Positions 6,417 to 14,679 of a stretch of DNA of 16,708 nt are shown in pieces (positions within the stretch are counted from its first letter, which is position 1; each line of letters begins with the position of its first letter). Under the pieces are notes generated by a model, which worked only from the letters and a program-made list of their open reading frames with translations, was not told where the DNA came from and did no database searches. The DNA comes from DATGFB01 sp032160545 (GTDB lineage: Bacteria > Actinomycetota > Actinomycetes > Mycobacteriales > Jatrophihabitantaceae). The translations under genes and the position numbers were made by a program. The stretch lies in the NCBI GenBank assembly GCA_032160545.1, contig JAVHVN010000046.1, positions 1-16,708 on the forward strand, given 5' to 3'.

Positions 6417-7856
6417 TCAGGCTCCTGCCGGTTCGGTGACTGATGGGGTGGTCTCTGCCGGGGTCGCGGGTGAGGTGACGCCGAGGACCACATCGAGCAC
6501 AACCTCGGCACCAGCGGCCGGGAGGCTGGCGACGAGTTCGCGGGCGTAGCGGTTGGTCGGAACGGGCAGCCCGAGGTGGCCGCGCAGCGTCTCGGCCTGG
6601 TACTCGCTGCGAAACAGACCGCGCTGCTGCAAGATCGGCACCACGCCGTCGACGAAGAGGCTCAGATCCTGGTCGTTGCGGAAGGCGAGATTGATGCCGT
6701 CGAACGTGTCCGCCCGGAACCAGGTCTCGATCGTGTCCGCCACCGTGTTCGGGGAGCCGACGAACGGCGTCTGTGTGAAGTCGGAGACGGTGTCGACGAC
6801 CTGGCGCAGCGTGAGGTTCTCGCGACGCGCCCGCTCGATGATCTTCGCGGCACCCGTGCGTCCACCCCGCTCGGCCAGATGTGCGACGTCGGGGAACGGA
6901 CCGTCCGGGTCGTACTGGCTGAAGTCGTGGGCGCCGAAGCCGCGGCCGAGCAGAGCCAGGCTGCTGGCGAAGTCGTTGTCCTCCTCAAAGATCTCCCGCT
7001 CGCGGCGGTGGGCCGCCTCGTCGGTGGCTGCGACGATCGGGCCGCCGTGGATGAAGATCTTGATGTGCTCCGGGTCGCGTCCCGTGGCTGCGGTGCGGCG
7101 CTTGATGTCGGCGTAGTACTCGTGCGCGGATTCCAGTGAGCCACCCGGGGCGTAGATCCCCTCGGCGACCTCAGCGGCGAGGTTGCGCCCCTCCTCCGAG
7201 ACCCCGGCCTGGAAGATCACCGGCTGCCCCTGCGGGGAGCGGGAGAGGTTGAGCGGCCCGGCCACCCGGAAGTGCTCACCGACGTGATCGAGGGCGTGCA
7301 GTTTGGTGGGGTTGAGGAAGACGTTGGCGGCCACGTCCGCGGGGAAGGCGTCGTCCTCGTAGGAGTCCCACAGGCCACGGATCACCTGGACGGACTCCAG
7401 CGCACGACCGTAGCGGGTGGCGTAGTCCAGATGCTCGTCGAGGCCGTAGTTGCGCGAGGTCCCGGTGTCGAAGCTCGTCACGACGTTCCAGCCGGCCCGC
7501 CCGCCGCTGATGTGGTCCAGCGAGGCAAAGCGGCGCGCCAGGTTGAAAGGCGAGTTGTAGGTAGAACTCGCCGTGCCGACCAGGCCGATGTAGTCGGTGT
7601 GCACCGCGACCGCGGAGAGCAGAGTGAGCGGCTCGAGCCGGTTGAGGTAGTGCGACGGGTAGGTGCTGTTGATGAACTGGCTGTCGACGATGAAGAGCGC
7701 GTCGAAGAGCGCATGCTCGGCCGCCTTGGCCTGCGCGATGTAGTACTGGATGTCGATGCTGGCGTTCTTGGCGACCAGTGCGTCCTTCCACAGCCCGTGC
7801 TGGCCGGGACCGCCGACACCGTAGGGGTGCAGCGCAAGGTGAAGTTGGCGGGGCAT
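6417..7856 (-). CDS. NtaA/DmoA-family FMN-dependent monooxygenase (second copy)
   Basis: This 479-residue enzyme of the bacterial-luciferase-like NtaA/SnaA/DszA/DmoA group uses reduced FMN from a separate reductase and O2. Recognisable segments are FDALFIVDSQF, LEPLTLLSAVAVHTDYIGLV, the family block SLDHISGGRAGWNVVTS (about 112-128), YGRALESVQVIRGLWDSYED, SPQGQPVIFQAGVSEEGR, and the C-terminal FRSEYQAETLRGHLGLPVP. It is about 60% identical by eye over the N-terminal half to the first monooxygenase (13165-14535). The initiator is the only Met and there is no Cys in 479 residues, which is exceptional. GAGAGGAA precedes ATG 7856. It starts 25 bases after the ABC ATPase gene. The exact substrate is unknown; the context points to an organosulfur compound, though NtaA relatives also cleave C-N bonds. 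Confidence 0.92.
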   Translation of the reverse strand: MPRQLHLALHPYGVGGPGQHGLWKDALVAKNASIDIQYYIAQAKAAEHALFDALFIVDSQFINSTYPSHYLNRLEPLTLLSAVAVHTDYIGLVGTASSTYNSPFNLARRFASLDHISGGRAGWNVVTSFDTGTSRNYGLDEHLDYATRYGRALESVQVIRGLWDSYEDDAFPADVAANVFLNPTKLHALDHVGEHFRVAGPLNLSRSPQGQPVIFQAGVSEEGRNLAAEVAEGIYAPGGSLESAHEYYADIKRRTAATGRDPEHIKIFIHGGPIVAATDEAAHRREREIFEEDNDFASSLALLGRGFGAHDFSQYDPDGPFPDVAHLAERGGRTGAAKIIERARRENLTLRQVVDTVSDFTQTPFVGSPNTVADTIETWFRADTFDGINLAFRNDQDLSLFVDGVVPILQQRGLFRSEYQAETLRGHLGLPVPTNRYARELVASLPAAGAEVVLDVVLGVTSPATPAETTPSVTEPAGA

Positions 7857-7881
7857 GGTGGTTCCTCTCCGAAGGGGCGGC

Positions 7882-8721
7882 TCAGGCGTCCTGCAGGGCG
7901 GCGCGCAACGCCTTGCGCTCGGCGCGGTCGGCTGCGGCCGAGCGCAGGGTCTGTGCCGAGCCGATGAGCAGACGGGTGTAGACGTGCTGGGGGGCGGTGA
8001 TGAGCTGGCGGGTAGGGCCCGTCTCGACGAGACGGCCCTGGTACATGACGGCGACCCGGTCGGCGACGCCGGCGACCGAGCCCAGGTCGTGGGAGATGAA
8101 GACGAGTGCGACGCCGGCGGTGCGCAGCTCCTTGAGGATCTCGAGCACCTCGACGCGGTTGGCCGAGTCGAGCGCGCTGACGGGCTCGTCGAGGATGATC
8201 AGCTGCGGCTCGGTCACCAGCGCTCGGGCCACCGCGATGCGCTGCCGCTGACCACCGGAGAGCTCTCCCGGCAGCCGGGCGAGCAGATCGGTGTCGAGGT
8301 GGACACGCTGCAGCAGCGGGCCGACGCGGCTGAGCGCCTCGCTACGGCCCACGCCATGGATGAGTAGCGGCTCGACCAGCGAGTCCTCGATCGTCACGTC
8401 GGGGTCCAGGCTGCGCAGTGGGTCCTGGAAGACGTACTGGATGACGCCGCGGCGGCGTAGCGTGCGCCACCGCTGGTGCGAGTAGCTGGTGACCTGTTCG
8501 CCGTCGATACGGATCTGCCCGGCCGCGGCGGGCACCAGGCCGAGGACGGCGCGGGCCAGCGTCGACTTGCCCGAGCCGGTCTCGCCGATGAGGCCCACGG
8601 TCTCGCCTCGGCTCACCTGCAGCGATACCCCGTCGAGCGCCTGACGGCGATGGCGACGTGTGCCGTAGTAGACGTCCAGCTCGCTGATCTGCAGGACCGC
8701 TGGATCGGATTCAGCCGGCAC
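7882..8721 (-). CDS. ABC transporter ATP-binding protein, OppF/DppF-like
   Basis: This 279-residue cytoplasmic ATPase of the peptide/nickel importer class has Walker A GETGSGKST (46-54), a Q-loop in YVFQDPLRSLDPD, signature LSGGQRQR (154-161), Walker B LIILDE (174-179), D-loop SALD and H-loop His211. The second base pair of ATPases in such importers is the DppF partner of DppD, here encoded just upstream. The start is GTG 8721, with AGGTGGGG a few bases before it inside the end of the preceding gene, giving an 11-base overlap. A C-terminal QHVYTRLLIGS segment is also typical of the class. It powers the importer together with the 8711-9610 ATPase. Confidence 0.92.
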   Translation of the reverse strand: MPAESDPAVLQISELDVYYGTRRHRRQALDGVSLQVSRGETVGLIGETGSGKSTLARAVLGLVPAAAGQIRIDGEQVTSYSHQRWRTLRRRGVIQYVFQDPLRSLDPDVTIEDSLVEPLLIHGVGRSEALSRVGPLLQRVHLDTDLLARLPGELSGGQRQRIAVARALVTEPQLIILDEPVSALDSANRVEVLEILKELRTAGVALVFISHDLGSVAGVADRVAVMYQGRLVETGPTRQLITAPQHVYTRLLIGSAQTLRSAAADRAERKALRAALQDA

Positions 8722-9610
8722 GGCTCAGCCCCACCTGTTCGGTCGGTTCCGAGTCGAGGTAGCGCTCCAGCCCGTACTGCTCGTGCTCGGCGATGAGCAT
8801 TCGGGTGTAGTCGTGCTGGGGGTGGTGCAGCACCTCGGCGGTCCGGCCCTGTTCGACCACCTGGCCCTCGTGCATCACCAGCACCTCGTCGCAGAGCTGC
8901 GCGACGACCGCTAGATCATGCGAAACGACCAGCAGTGCGAGCCCGGTCCGCTCCTGCAGATCGGCGAGCAGGTCGAGGATCTCGGCCTGGACCGTGACAT
9001 CGAGCGCGGTGGTGGCCTCGTCGGCGATGAGCAGTGTCGGATCGACGGCGATCGCCGCGGCGATGAGGACCCGCTGCAGCATCCCGCCGGAGAGCTCGAA
9101 GGTGAACTGCTCGTAGACGAGCGCCGGGTTGCGTAGCTGCACGGCCGCCAGTAACTCCAACGCGCGGTGCCGGGCGTGGCGTCGGGTGGCCCCGGTCTTG
9201 ACCCGGATCACCTCGGCGATCTGTGCACCGACCCGGATCGACGGGTTCAGGTAGGAGGCCGGGTCCTGGAACACCGCGCTGATCGTCGAGCCGCGCAGCT
9301 CAGTCCATTGGGCCGGGCTGAGCTCGGCGATGTCGCGGCCGACGATGTCGATCGATCCGCCGGAGACCGTGAAGTGCTCGGGCAGGATGCCCAGCGTCGC
9401 ACGGCAGGTCAGCGTCTTGCCGCTGCCGGACTCCCCTACGATGCCGACGACCTTGCCCGGCGTCAGCTCGAAGGAGATGCCGTGCACGATCTCCCGATCG
9501 CTGACGTGGTCGTGAATACGGACGTCGCGGACCGCGAGCACGACCTGGTCCGGCGCGGCGTCCGGGACGGGCGTGCGCTGCGGCACCTCGAGTGCGGACG
9601 GGGCGGTCAT
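8711..9610 (-). CDS. ABC transporter ATP-binding protein, OppD/DppD-like
   Basis: This 299-residue ATPase has Walker A GESGSGKT (59-66), Q-loop VFQDPASYLNPS, signature LSGGMLQR (173-180; the usual form is LSGGMRQR), Walker B LLIADE (193-198), TTALDVTVQAE and H-loop His231. The C-terminus HPQHDYTRMLIAEH matches the DppD/OppD class. ATG 9610 shares its last base with the stop of the permease gene (TGATG, 1-base overlap), so it is translated with it. It forms a heterodimer with the following ATPase to energise uptake. Confidence 0.92.
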   Translation of the reverse strand: MTAPSALEVPQRTPVPDAAPDQVVLAVRDVRIHDHVSDREIVHGISFELTPGKVVGIVGESGSGKTLTCRATLGILPEHFTVSGGSIDIVGRDIAELSPAQWTELRGSTISAVFQDPASYLNPSIRVGAQIAEVIRVKTGATRRHARHRALELLAAVQLRNPALVYEQFTFELSGGMLQRVLIAAAIAVDPTLLIADEATTALDVTVQAEILDLLADLQERTGLALLVVSHDLAVVAQLCDEVLVMHEGQVVEQGRTAEVLHHPQHDYTRMLIAEHEQYGLERYLDSEPTEQVGLSRAG

Positions 9611-10497
9611 CAGCGGCTGCTTTCCACGAGGCGGGGCAGGGCGGCGCGGCGATTGCTGCGGGCCTTACGGCTGTTCTCCAGCGCGCGGCCGTTCTCGCCG
9701 GAGACGTCACGAATGGCGTCGGCGAGCAGGTTGCAGCCCCAGACCGTCGCCATGATCACGACGGCAGGGGCGACCGGCGCGTAGGGCTGGAAGTGCAGGT
9801 AGTTCAGGTCCGAGGCGAGCAGCCCACCCCAGGTCGGCGCTGGTGGCTGTACTCCGATACCGAGGAAGCTCAGGCTGGAGACGACGATGAAGCCGACGCC
9901 CATGGTCTGGGCCAGTGCGACGGCGATCGCGGGCAGCACCTTAACCCAGGCGTGGCGGCGCACGATCCACCCCACCGACGCTCCCGAGATCAGTGCCGAC
10001 TCGACGTACTGCGACCTGGCGACCGAGAGCGTCGCTGCGCGCGAGACCCGGAAGAAGAGCGGCGAGACGAGCACCCCGACCACGAACATCGCCTGGCTGA
10101 TGCCGTTACCGAGCAGCGCGGTGACCGCAACCGCGAAGACCAGGAACGGCAACGCAATCAGGGTGTCGGCCAGACGCAGGCTGACCCATTCGAAGACCCG
10201 CCCCAGATAGACGGACAGCAGCCCGGGGATCACGCCGACGACGAGTGCCACCAGCGCGACCTCTACCGAGCCGACCACGCTGGCCCGCGACCCGGCGAGC
10301 AGGCGGCTGAAGACGTCGCGCCCCAGGTAGTCGCTGCCCAGCCAGTGCGCGCCCGACGGGCCGGCCAGCGTCCCGGAGGTCGTCCCCAGCGGATCGTGGG
10401 GAGCAAGGATCGGGCCCAGGATGGCGAGCATCGCGATGAAGACCAGGATGCCGACCGCCAGCTTGCCGGTACGCAGCGCGAAGACTCGGCGGACCAT
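9610..10497 (-). CDS. ABC transporter permease, OppC/DppC-like
   Basis: This 295-residue inner-membrane protein has an N-terminal transmembrane helix (LAVGILVFIAMLAILGPIL), a periplasmic HWLGSDYLGRDVFSRLLAGS block diagnostic of DppC-type permeases, a five-helix BPD_transp_1 core, and the cytoplasmic EAA loop around VARSQYVESALISGASVGWI that docks with the ATPases. The loop is followed by FLGIGVQPPAPTWGGLL, another DppC marker. ATG 10497 lies one base from the stop of the partner permease gene. The C-terminal tail is rich in Arg and Asn. It forms the channel with the 10499-11533 permease. Confidence 0.92.
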   Translation of the reverse strand: MVRRVFALRTGKLAVGILVFIAMLAILGPILAPHDPLGTTSGTLAGPSGAHWLGSDYLGRDVFSRLLAGSRASVVGSVEVALVALVVGVIPGLLSVYLGRVFEWVSLRLADTLIALPFLVFAVAVTALLGNGISQAMFVVGVLVSPLFFRVSRAATLSVARSQYVESALISGASVGWIVRRHAWVKVLPAIAVALAQTMGVGFIVVSSLSFLGIGVQPPAPTWGGLLASDLNYLHFQPYAPVAPAVVIMATVWGCNLLADAIRDVSGENGRALENSRKARSNRRAALPRLVESSR

Positions 10498-10498
10498 G

Positions 10499-11533
10499 TC
10501 ACACCCCCCGCTGGGCGGCCGGGGTGACCTTGCCCAGCACTACGTTGACGATCAGGTTGAAGGTGACGACCAGGACGATCGAGACCACCAGCACGCCCTG
10601 TACCGACGGCACGTCACCGGCCTGCGCGGCGTCATTGGCGAAGCGTCCGAAGCCCTGCAGGCCGAAGATCCACTCGGTAACGACGGAGCCGCCGATCAGG
10701 GCGGGGAACTGCAGACCCAGGACGGTGAGCGCCGGTCCGGCGCCGTTGCGCAGCACATGCCGGAAGAAGATCCGGCGCGGGCCGAGGCCGCGGACGACGG
10801 CACCGGTGACGTAGTTCTCCTGGTACGCCCCGATGAGCCCGGCGCGTAGCTGGCGCGCCACGATGGCCACGGTGTCGAAGCTCAGCGCGAGTGCCGGCAG
10901 CAGGAGGTGGGACAGCCAGGGAGCCGCCCCAGCTCCGAAGGGCACGAAGCCGCCGGACGGGAACCAGTGCAGGCCGACCGCGAAGACCTCCACCAGCACG
11001 ATGCCCACCACGAACGGGGGCATGACGGAGAAGACGGTCAGGACCGCGGTGATGACCCGATCGATCCACGTGGTGCGGCGCAGCGCCGCCAGCGTCCCGA
11101 GGGCAAAGCCGAAGACCACGCCGATCACGAGCGAGAGGGTGACGACCGAAAGGCTGACGGTGAGCCCGTCCCCGATGAGCTGGGAGACATTCACGCCGCT
11201 GGACCAGCTGCGACCGAGGTTGCCGTGTAGCACGTTGTCGAACCAGGTCCAGTACTGCGCGAGGAACGGACGGTTCAGGCCCCACGTCGACTCGATGCGG
11301 TGCACTGCGGCGGGTGTCGCCTCCTCACCCAGTTGGATCCTCGCCGGGCTGAGGCCACTCACCGCACGCAGCGCGAAGGTCACGAACGTCGCCAGCAGGA
11401 AGACCGGCACGAAGACTGCGGTCGAGCGGGCGATGGTGAGCAGGGTGCGGCCGATGGCTCGCCGTGCCCTGATCACCGTGATGGCACGGCGGCTGGATAC
11501 GAACGACGGCGCGTATGCAGCTGTGGTGACCAT
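10499..11533 (-). CDS. ABC transporter permease, OppB/DppB-like
   Basis: This is a 344-residue membrane protein. After a basic N-terminal tail longer than usual (about 35 residues) come a first transmembrane helix, the periplasmic AAVHRIESTWGLNRPFLAQY and GNLGRSW blocks typical of DppB permeases, and a membrane core carrying the EAA loop (LIGAYQENYVTGAVVRGLG) and the FGLQGFGRFANDA motif. GAGAGGAG sits nine bases before ATG 11533. It has one internal Met and no Cys, sparse for a membrane protein of this size. It pairs with the OppC-like permease whose gene starts one base downstream. Confidence 0.92.
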   Translation of the reverse strand: MVTTAAYAPSFVSSRRAITVIRARRAIGRTLLTIARSTAVFVPVFLLATFVTFALRAVSGLSPARIQLGEEATPAAVHRIESTWGLNRPFLAQYWTWFDNVLHGNLGRSWSSGVNVSQLIGDGLTVSLSVVTLSLVIGVVFGFALGTLAALRRTTWIDRVITAVLTVFSVMPPFVVGIVLVEVFAVGLHWFPSGGFVPFGAGAAPWLSHLLLPALALSFDTVAIVARQLRAGLIGAYQENYVTGAVVRGLGPRRIFFRHVLRNGAGPALTVLGLQFPALIGGSVVTEWIFGLQGFGRFANDAAQAGDVPSVQGVLVVSIVLVVTFNLIVNVVLGKVTPAAQRGV

Positions 11534-11569
11534 GCGAATGACTCCTCTCGGGTTGCGCGTGAAGCCGGC

Positions 11570-13114
11570 TCAGCCGATGGTCACGCCGGTCCAGTCGATG
11601 TGGCCCGGGTTGGCCGGCAGGGCCGAGATGGACTTGCTCTTGGCGTACAGATTCGGCGAGGAGTAGGTGAACACCAGGGCCGTGCTCTGCAGTCCGACCC
11701 GCGTAGCCGCTTGCAGGACATCGGCGTAGTTCGGGTCGTTGAGGGGGGTCTGCCGTACCTTGGCAACCGCCGCTTCGAAGCCGGCGGGCTCATACGGCGT
11801 GCTCAGATTGAGCGGTCCGTTCGGGCCGAAGTGCGCGGTCAGCGTCTGCAGCGCCGAGTCCCGTCCGGTCGTCCCGTAGAGGGAGAACGTCAGGTCTTTG
11901 GCGAAGAACGGTGTGGCCCAGTTCTTGTCGACCTTGATGTTGACCGCGATGCCCACTGCGGCCAGCTGTGATTGCACGATCTCGGCGTCCGGTTCCGCTG
12001 ACGGGATGTCCAGCGTCAGGGTGATCTGGTTCGGCTTGTAGCCCGCTGCGGCGAGCAGTTGCTTGGACTTGGCCGGGTCGTACGGGTACAGGTTCGCCGA
12101 CTGCGGGTCGTAGGCGACATAACCCGACGGGAAGGGCTGATTGGTCGCCTGCCCATAGCCGAAGGTCAGCTTGTCGACGAACTCCTGCCGGTTGATGGCG
12201 TGGCGCACCGCGTCGACGACCTGCGGATTGGTGAAGGGCGCCTTGTTCACGTTGATGCTGATGTTGTTGGCGTTGAAACCTGGCTGCACGAATACCGACA
12301 GCCCTGCCGACTTGGCCGCGCTGGCCTGGGTCGCGGTGATATCAGCGAAGTTGTAGACACCGGTCTGCAGTCCGGAGACCACAGTCGCCGCGTCCGGGGC
12401 CGAGATCAGCTGGACGCTGTCAATCTGGATGTCCTTGGCGTCCCAGTAGTTCGGGTTCTTCTTCAGCACCGCCTTCGTGCCGGGTGTCAGCGACGTGACG
12501 ATGAACGGACCGGCGCCGACCGGCTGCTGGTCCAGCGCCGTCGGGCTGGCCGCGGCCTTCGGGCTTGCGATCTGGAGCACCCGCTCACCGAAGAGCAACG
12601 GAATCTGGTAGTCGGTCTGCGTCAGGTGCACGAGAACGTCGAGATCACCGCTCACGGTCACCGACTTGATCGAGGTCAGGTCGCCGAAGATCGCGGAGTT
12701 CTTCTGGCTCTTGGCCCGGTCGATAGCGTCCTTGACCGCGGCCGCGTTCACCGGCGTCCCGTCGCTGAAGGTGAGGTTCGGGCGGAGGTGGAAGGTGATC
12801 TCGTTGCCAGTGCCGTTGTACTTCCAGCTCGCAGCGAGGTCGGGGACCGCGTTGCCCTTGGAGTCCGTGCGGGTCAGCGCGGAGTACACCAGCGCCAATT
12901 CGCGGAACTGCGCGCCGCTTCCGGAGACGACCGGGTCCCAATGCGTCGGGAAGTAGGACGTGGCCCACTTCAACGTGGCCGAGCCACCGGCGGTGGAGGC
13001 AGCGGACCCGCTACCGGCGCAGGCGCTGACGAGAAGCGCCGGGACGGCCAGCAAGGCCGTCATTACGGCGCTTCGCCGAAAGCGGCGAGCGGACAGCGAG
13101 GGGCGTGCGGACAT
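11570..13114 (-). CDS. ABC transporter substrate-binding lipoprotein (SBP_bac_5, oligopeptide/nickel type)
   Basis: This 514-residue secreted lipoprotein has a basic, Arg-rich N-terminus, a hydrophobic core (about 17-29) and the lipobox LLVSAC with the lipidated Cys at 32. The mature part matches family-5 binding proteins: YSALTRTDSKGNAVPDLAAS, a FHLRPNLTFSDGTPVNA block, and a KNPNYWDAKDIQIDSVQL block. It captures the imported solute outside the membrane. Family-5 proteins bind peptides, glutathione, nickel chelates, opines and other solutes, so the ligand cannot be read from the sequence. Apart from the lipobox Cys the mature protein has no Cys and no Met in about 480 residues. ATG 13114 has a weak AGAGAG ribosome site, and 50 bases separate it from the preceding monooxygenase gene. 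Confidence 0.92.
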   Translation of the reverse strand: MSARPSLSARRFRRSAVMTALLAVPALLVSACAGSGSAASTAGGSATLKWATSYFPTHWDPVVSGSGAQFRELALVYSALTRTDSKGNAVPDLAASWKYNGTGNEITFHLRPNLTFSDGTPVNAAAVKDAIDRAKSQKNSAIFGDLTSIKSVTVSGDLDVLVHLTQTDYQIPLLFGERVLQIASPKAAASPTALDQQPVGAGPFIVTSLTPGTKAVLKKNPNYWDAKDIQIDSVQLISAPDAATVVSGLQTGVYNFADITATQASAAKSAGLSVFVQPGFNANNISINVNKAPFTNPQVVDAVRHAINRQEFVDKLTFGYGQATNQPFPSGYVAYDPQSANLYPYDPAKSKQLLAAAGYKPNQITLTLDIPSAEPDAEIVQSQLAAVGIAVNIKVDKNWATPFFAKDLTFSLYGTTGRDSALQTLTAHFGPNGPLNLSTPYEPAGFEAAVAKVRQTPLNDPNYADVLQAATRVGLQSTALVFTYSSPNLYAKSKSISALPANPGHIDWTGVTIG

Positions 13115-13164
13115 TGTGTCGATCTCTCTTTCGAGTGGTGTCGGGTTCGACGGGTGTATGCGGC

Positions 13165-14535
13165 TCAGGAGGCGAGTGCGGGTTCGGCGGTGGCGGGTTC
13201 GGCGGAGTGCTCACGAGCTGCGGTGTGCCGGTTCTCCGGGATCGGGAGGCCGAGGTTTCCGCGCAGGGTGCTCGACTCGTACTCGCTGCGCACGACCCCG
13301 CGCTCACGCAGGATCGGCAGCACCTGCTCGGTGAAGCGGGCGAACTCGCTCGGGGCATTGACGCTGATACTGATGCCGTCGAAGCCGCCCCCGTCGAACC
13401 AGCGCTGGATCTCGTTGGCGACTGTCAGCGGCGAGCCGGCGAACGGTGAGCGGTGCGCCGAGAGGTGGTGCTCGACGACCTCGCGCAGCGTCAGGTTGTG
13501 CTCGCGTGCGTTGCGGGCGATCGCGTCGGCCTGGGTGCGGAAGCTGCGCTCCCCCAGCGAAGCGACGTCGGGGAACGGCGCGTCGAGCTCGTACTGGCTG
13601 AAATCGTGCCAGCCGAACGGGCGGCCGAGTTCGGCAAGCGCACGCTCGAAGCTCTTGGCGCCATGGATCGCCTGCTCCTTCGCGAGCGCCTCCTCGTCGG
13701 TGTCGGCGATGATCGGGAAGATCCCCGGGACGATCAGCACCTCTTCCGGGTTGCGGCCCTTGCGTGCGGCGCGGTCGCGCAGGTTCGTGCGGAAGGTCCG
13801 GGCCTGCTCGAGCGTCTGGGCGTGGGTGAAGATCGCGTCGCCGATGCTGGCGCCGAGGTCACGTCCCTCTTCGGAGTCGCCGGCCTGGAAGATCACCGGC
13901 TGACCCTGCGGCGAGCGCTCGAGGTTCAGCGGTCCGACGACCGAGAAGTACTCGCCCTTGTGATCGAGGGTGTGCTGCTTGCTCGGGTCGAAGAAGACGC
14001 CGGTCTCCTTGTCGCGCGGGAAGGCGCCGTCTTCGTAGGAGTCCCACAGCCCGCGGGCAACCTGGACGCTCTCGAGCGCGCGGCCGTAACGGGTCGGGTA
14101 GTCGAAGTGCTCGTCGCGGCTGTAGTTGCCCGCAGTGCCGGCGTCGCCGCTCGTGACGACATTCCAGCCGGCCCGTCCCCCGCTGATGTGGTCGAGGGAG
14201 TAGAGGCGGCGCGCGAGGTTGAACGGTTCGTTGTAGGAGGTCGTCAACGTGCCGACGAGCCCGATGTTGCTGGTGTGCACGGCGATCGCCGAGAGCAGGG
14301 TCAACGGCTCGAGGCGACTGAGGTAGTGGTTCGGCGAATCCGGGGTGATGAACTGGCTGTCGACGATGAACACGAGATCGAACTTGGCGGCCTCGGCCTC
14401 CTTCGCTCGCGCGATGTACCACTGCACGTCGACGCTCGACTTCGGATCGACGTCGGGGTGCAGCCACGCGTTGTGCTGGCCGGGTCCGCCCGAGCCGAGC
14501 AGGATGGCGCCGAGCTTGAGGGTGCGAGGAGACAT
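13165..14535 (-). CDS. NtaA/DmoA-family FMN-dependent monooxygenase (first copy, first structural gene of the operon)
   Basis: This 456-residue flavin-dependent monooxygenase belongs to the NtaA/SnaA/DszA/DmoA group. Recognisable segments are AWLHPDVDPKSSVDVQWYI (about 23-41), FDLVFIVDSQF, LEPLTLLSAIAVHTSNIGLV, SLDHISGGRAGWNVVTS, YGRALESVQVARGLWDSYED, SPQGQPVIFQAGDSEEGR and RSEYESSTLRGNLGLPIP. The HPDVDP-type start recalls CmoJ/YtnJ of Bacillus, which cleaves S-alkylcysteine derivatives and lies in a LysR-controlled sulfur operon; this likeness is from memory. It has no Cys and no Met beyond the initiator. GAAAGG (14548-14543) lies seven bases before ATG 14535. FMNH2 would come from the reductases encoded at 4647-5638. 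Confidence 0.92.
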   Translation of the reverse strand: MSPRTLKLGAILLGSGGPGQHNAWLHPDVDPKSSVDVQWYIARAKEAEAAKFDLVFIVDSQFITPDSPNHYLSRLEPLTLLSAIAVHTSNIGLVGTLTTSYNEPFNLARRLYSLDHISGGRAGWNVVTSGDAGTAGNYSRDEHFDYPTRYGRALESVQVARGLWDSYEDGAFPRDKETGVFFDPSKQHTLDHKGEYFSVVGPLNLERSPQGQPVIFQAGDSEEGRDLGASIGDAIFTHAQTLEQARTFRTNLRDRAARKGRNPEEVLIVPGIFPIIADTDEEALAKEQAIHGAKSFERALAELGRPFGWHDFSQYELDAPFPDVASLGERSFRTQADAIARNAREHNLTLREVVEHHLSAHRSPFAGSPLTVANEIQRWFDGGGFDGISISVNAPSEFARFTEQVLPILRERGVVRSEYESSTLRGNLGLPIPENRHTAAREHSAEPATAEPALAS

Positions 14536-14577
14536 GCGATTGCCTTTCGATCCGACGGTGACGGAGAGGAGCCGCCG

Positions 14578-14631
14578 CGGCCGGGAGCCAGGCCGGACGG
14601 CGTGCGTTGTCAGGAGGTGCGGGATTCCCGC
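14578..14631 (-). other. Structured, GC-rich 5' leader between the leader peptide and the first operon gene
   Basis: The 144 bases between the leader-peptide stop (14680) and ATG 14535 contain short stems: GCGGG-N3-CCCGC (14619-14631) and CGGCC-N8-GGCCG (14578-14595). There is also a CACCTCCT tract (14619-14612 on the - strand) that looks like an anti-Shine-Dalgarno sequence. This is the place where an attenuation switch linked to the leader peptide would act. No known riboswitch fold was recognised. Confidence 0.35.
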
Positions 14632-14679
14632 GGGGCGACGAGCAGCCGACCGTGCCGGTTGCTCTGAGCTAGACCTGCG

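Noticed and set aside
12059..13903. 614-codon open frame on the + strand
   Set aside because: It is antisense to the binding-protein and monooxygenase genes, is rich in Arg/Gly/Ala, spans their intergenic gap and shows no recognisable domain. It is a GC-rich shadow frame.
3784..14535. Aminopolycarboxylate (NTA/EDTA) degradation operon
   Set aside because: An NtaA-like monooxygenase, flavin reductase and family-5 importer fit the Emo/Epp layout, but the Cys leader peptide and the sulfur-poor proteins favour a sulfur source. It is kept only as the alternative to test.
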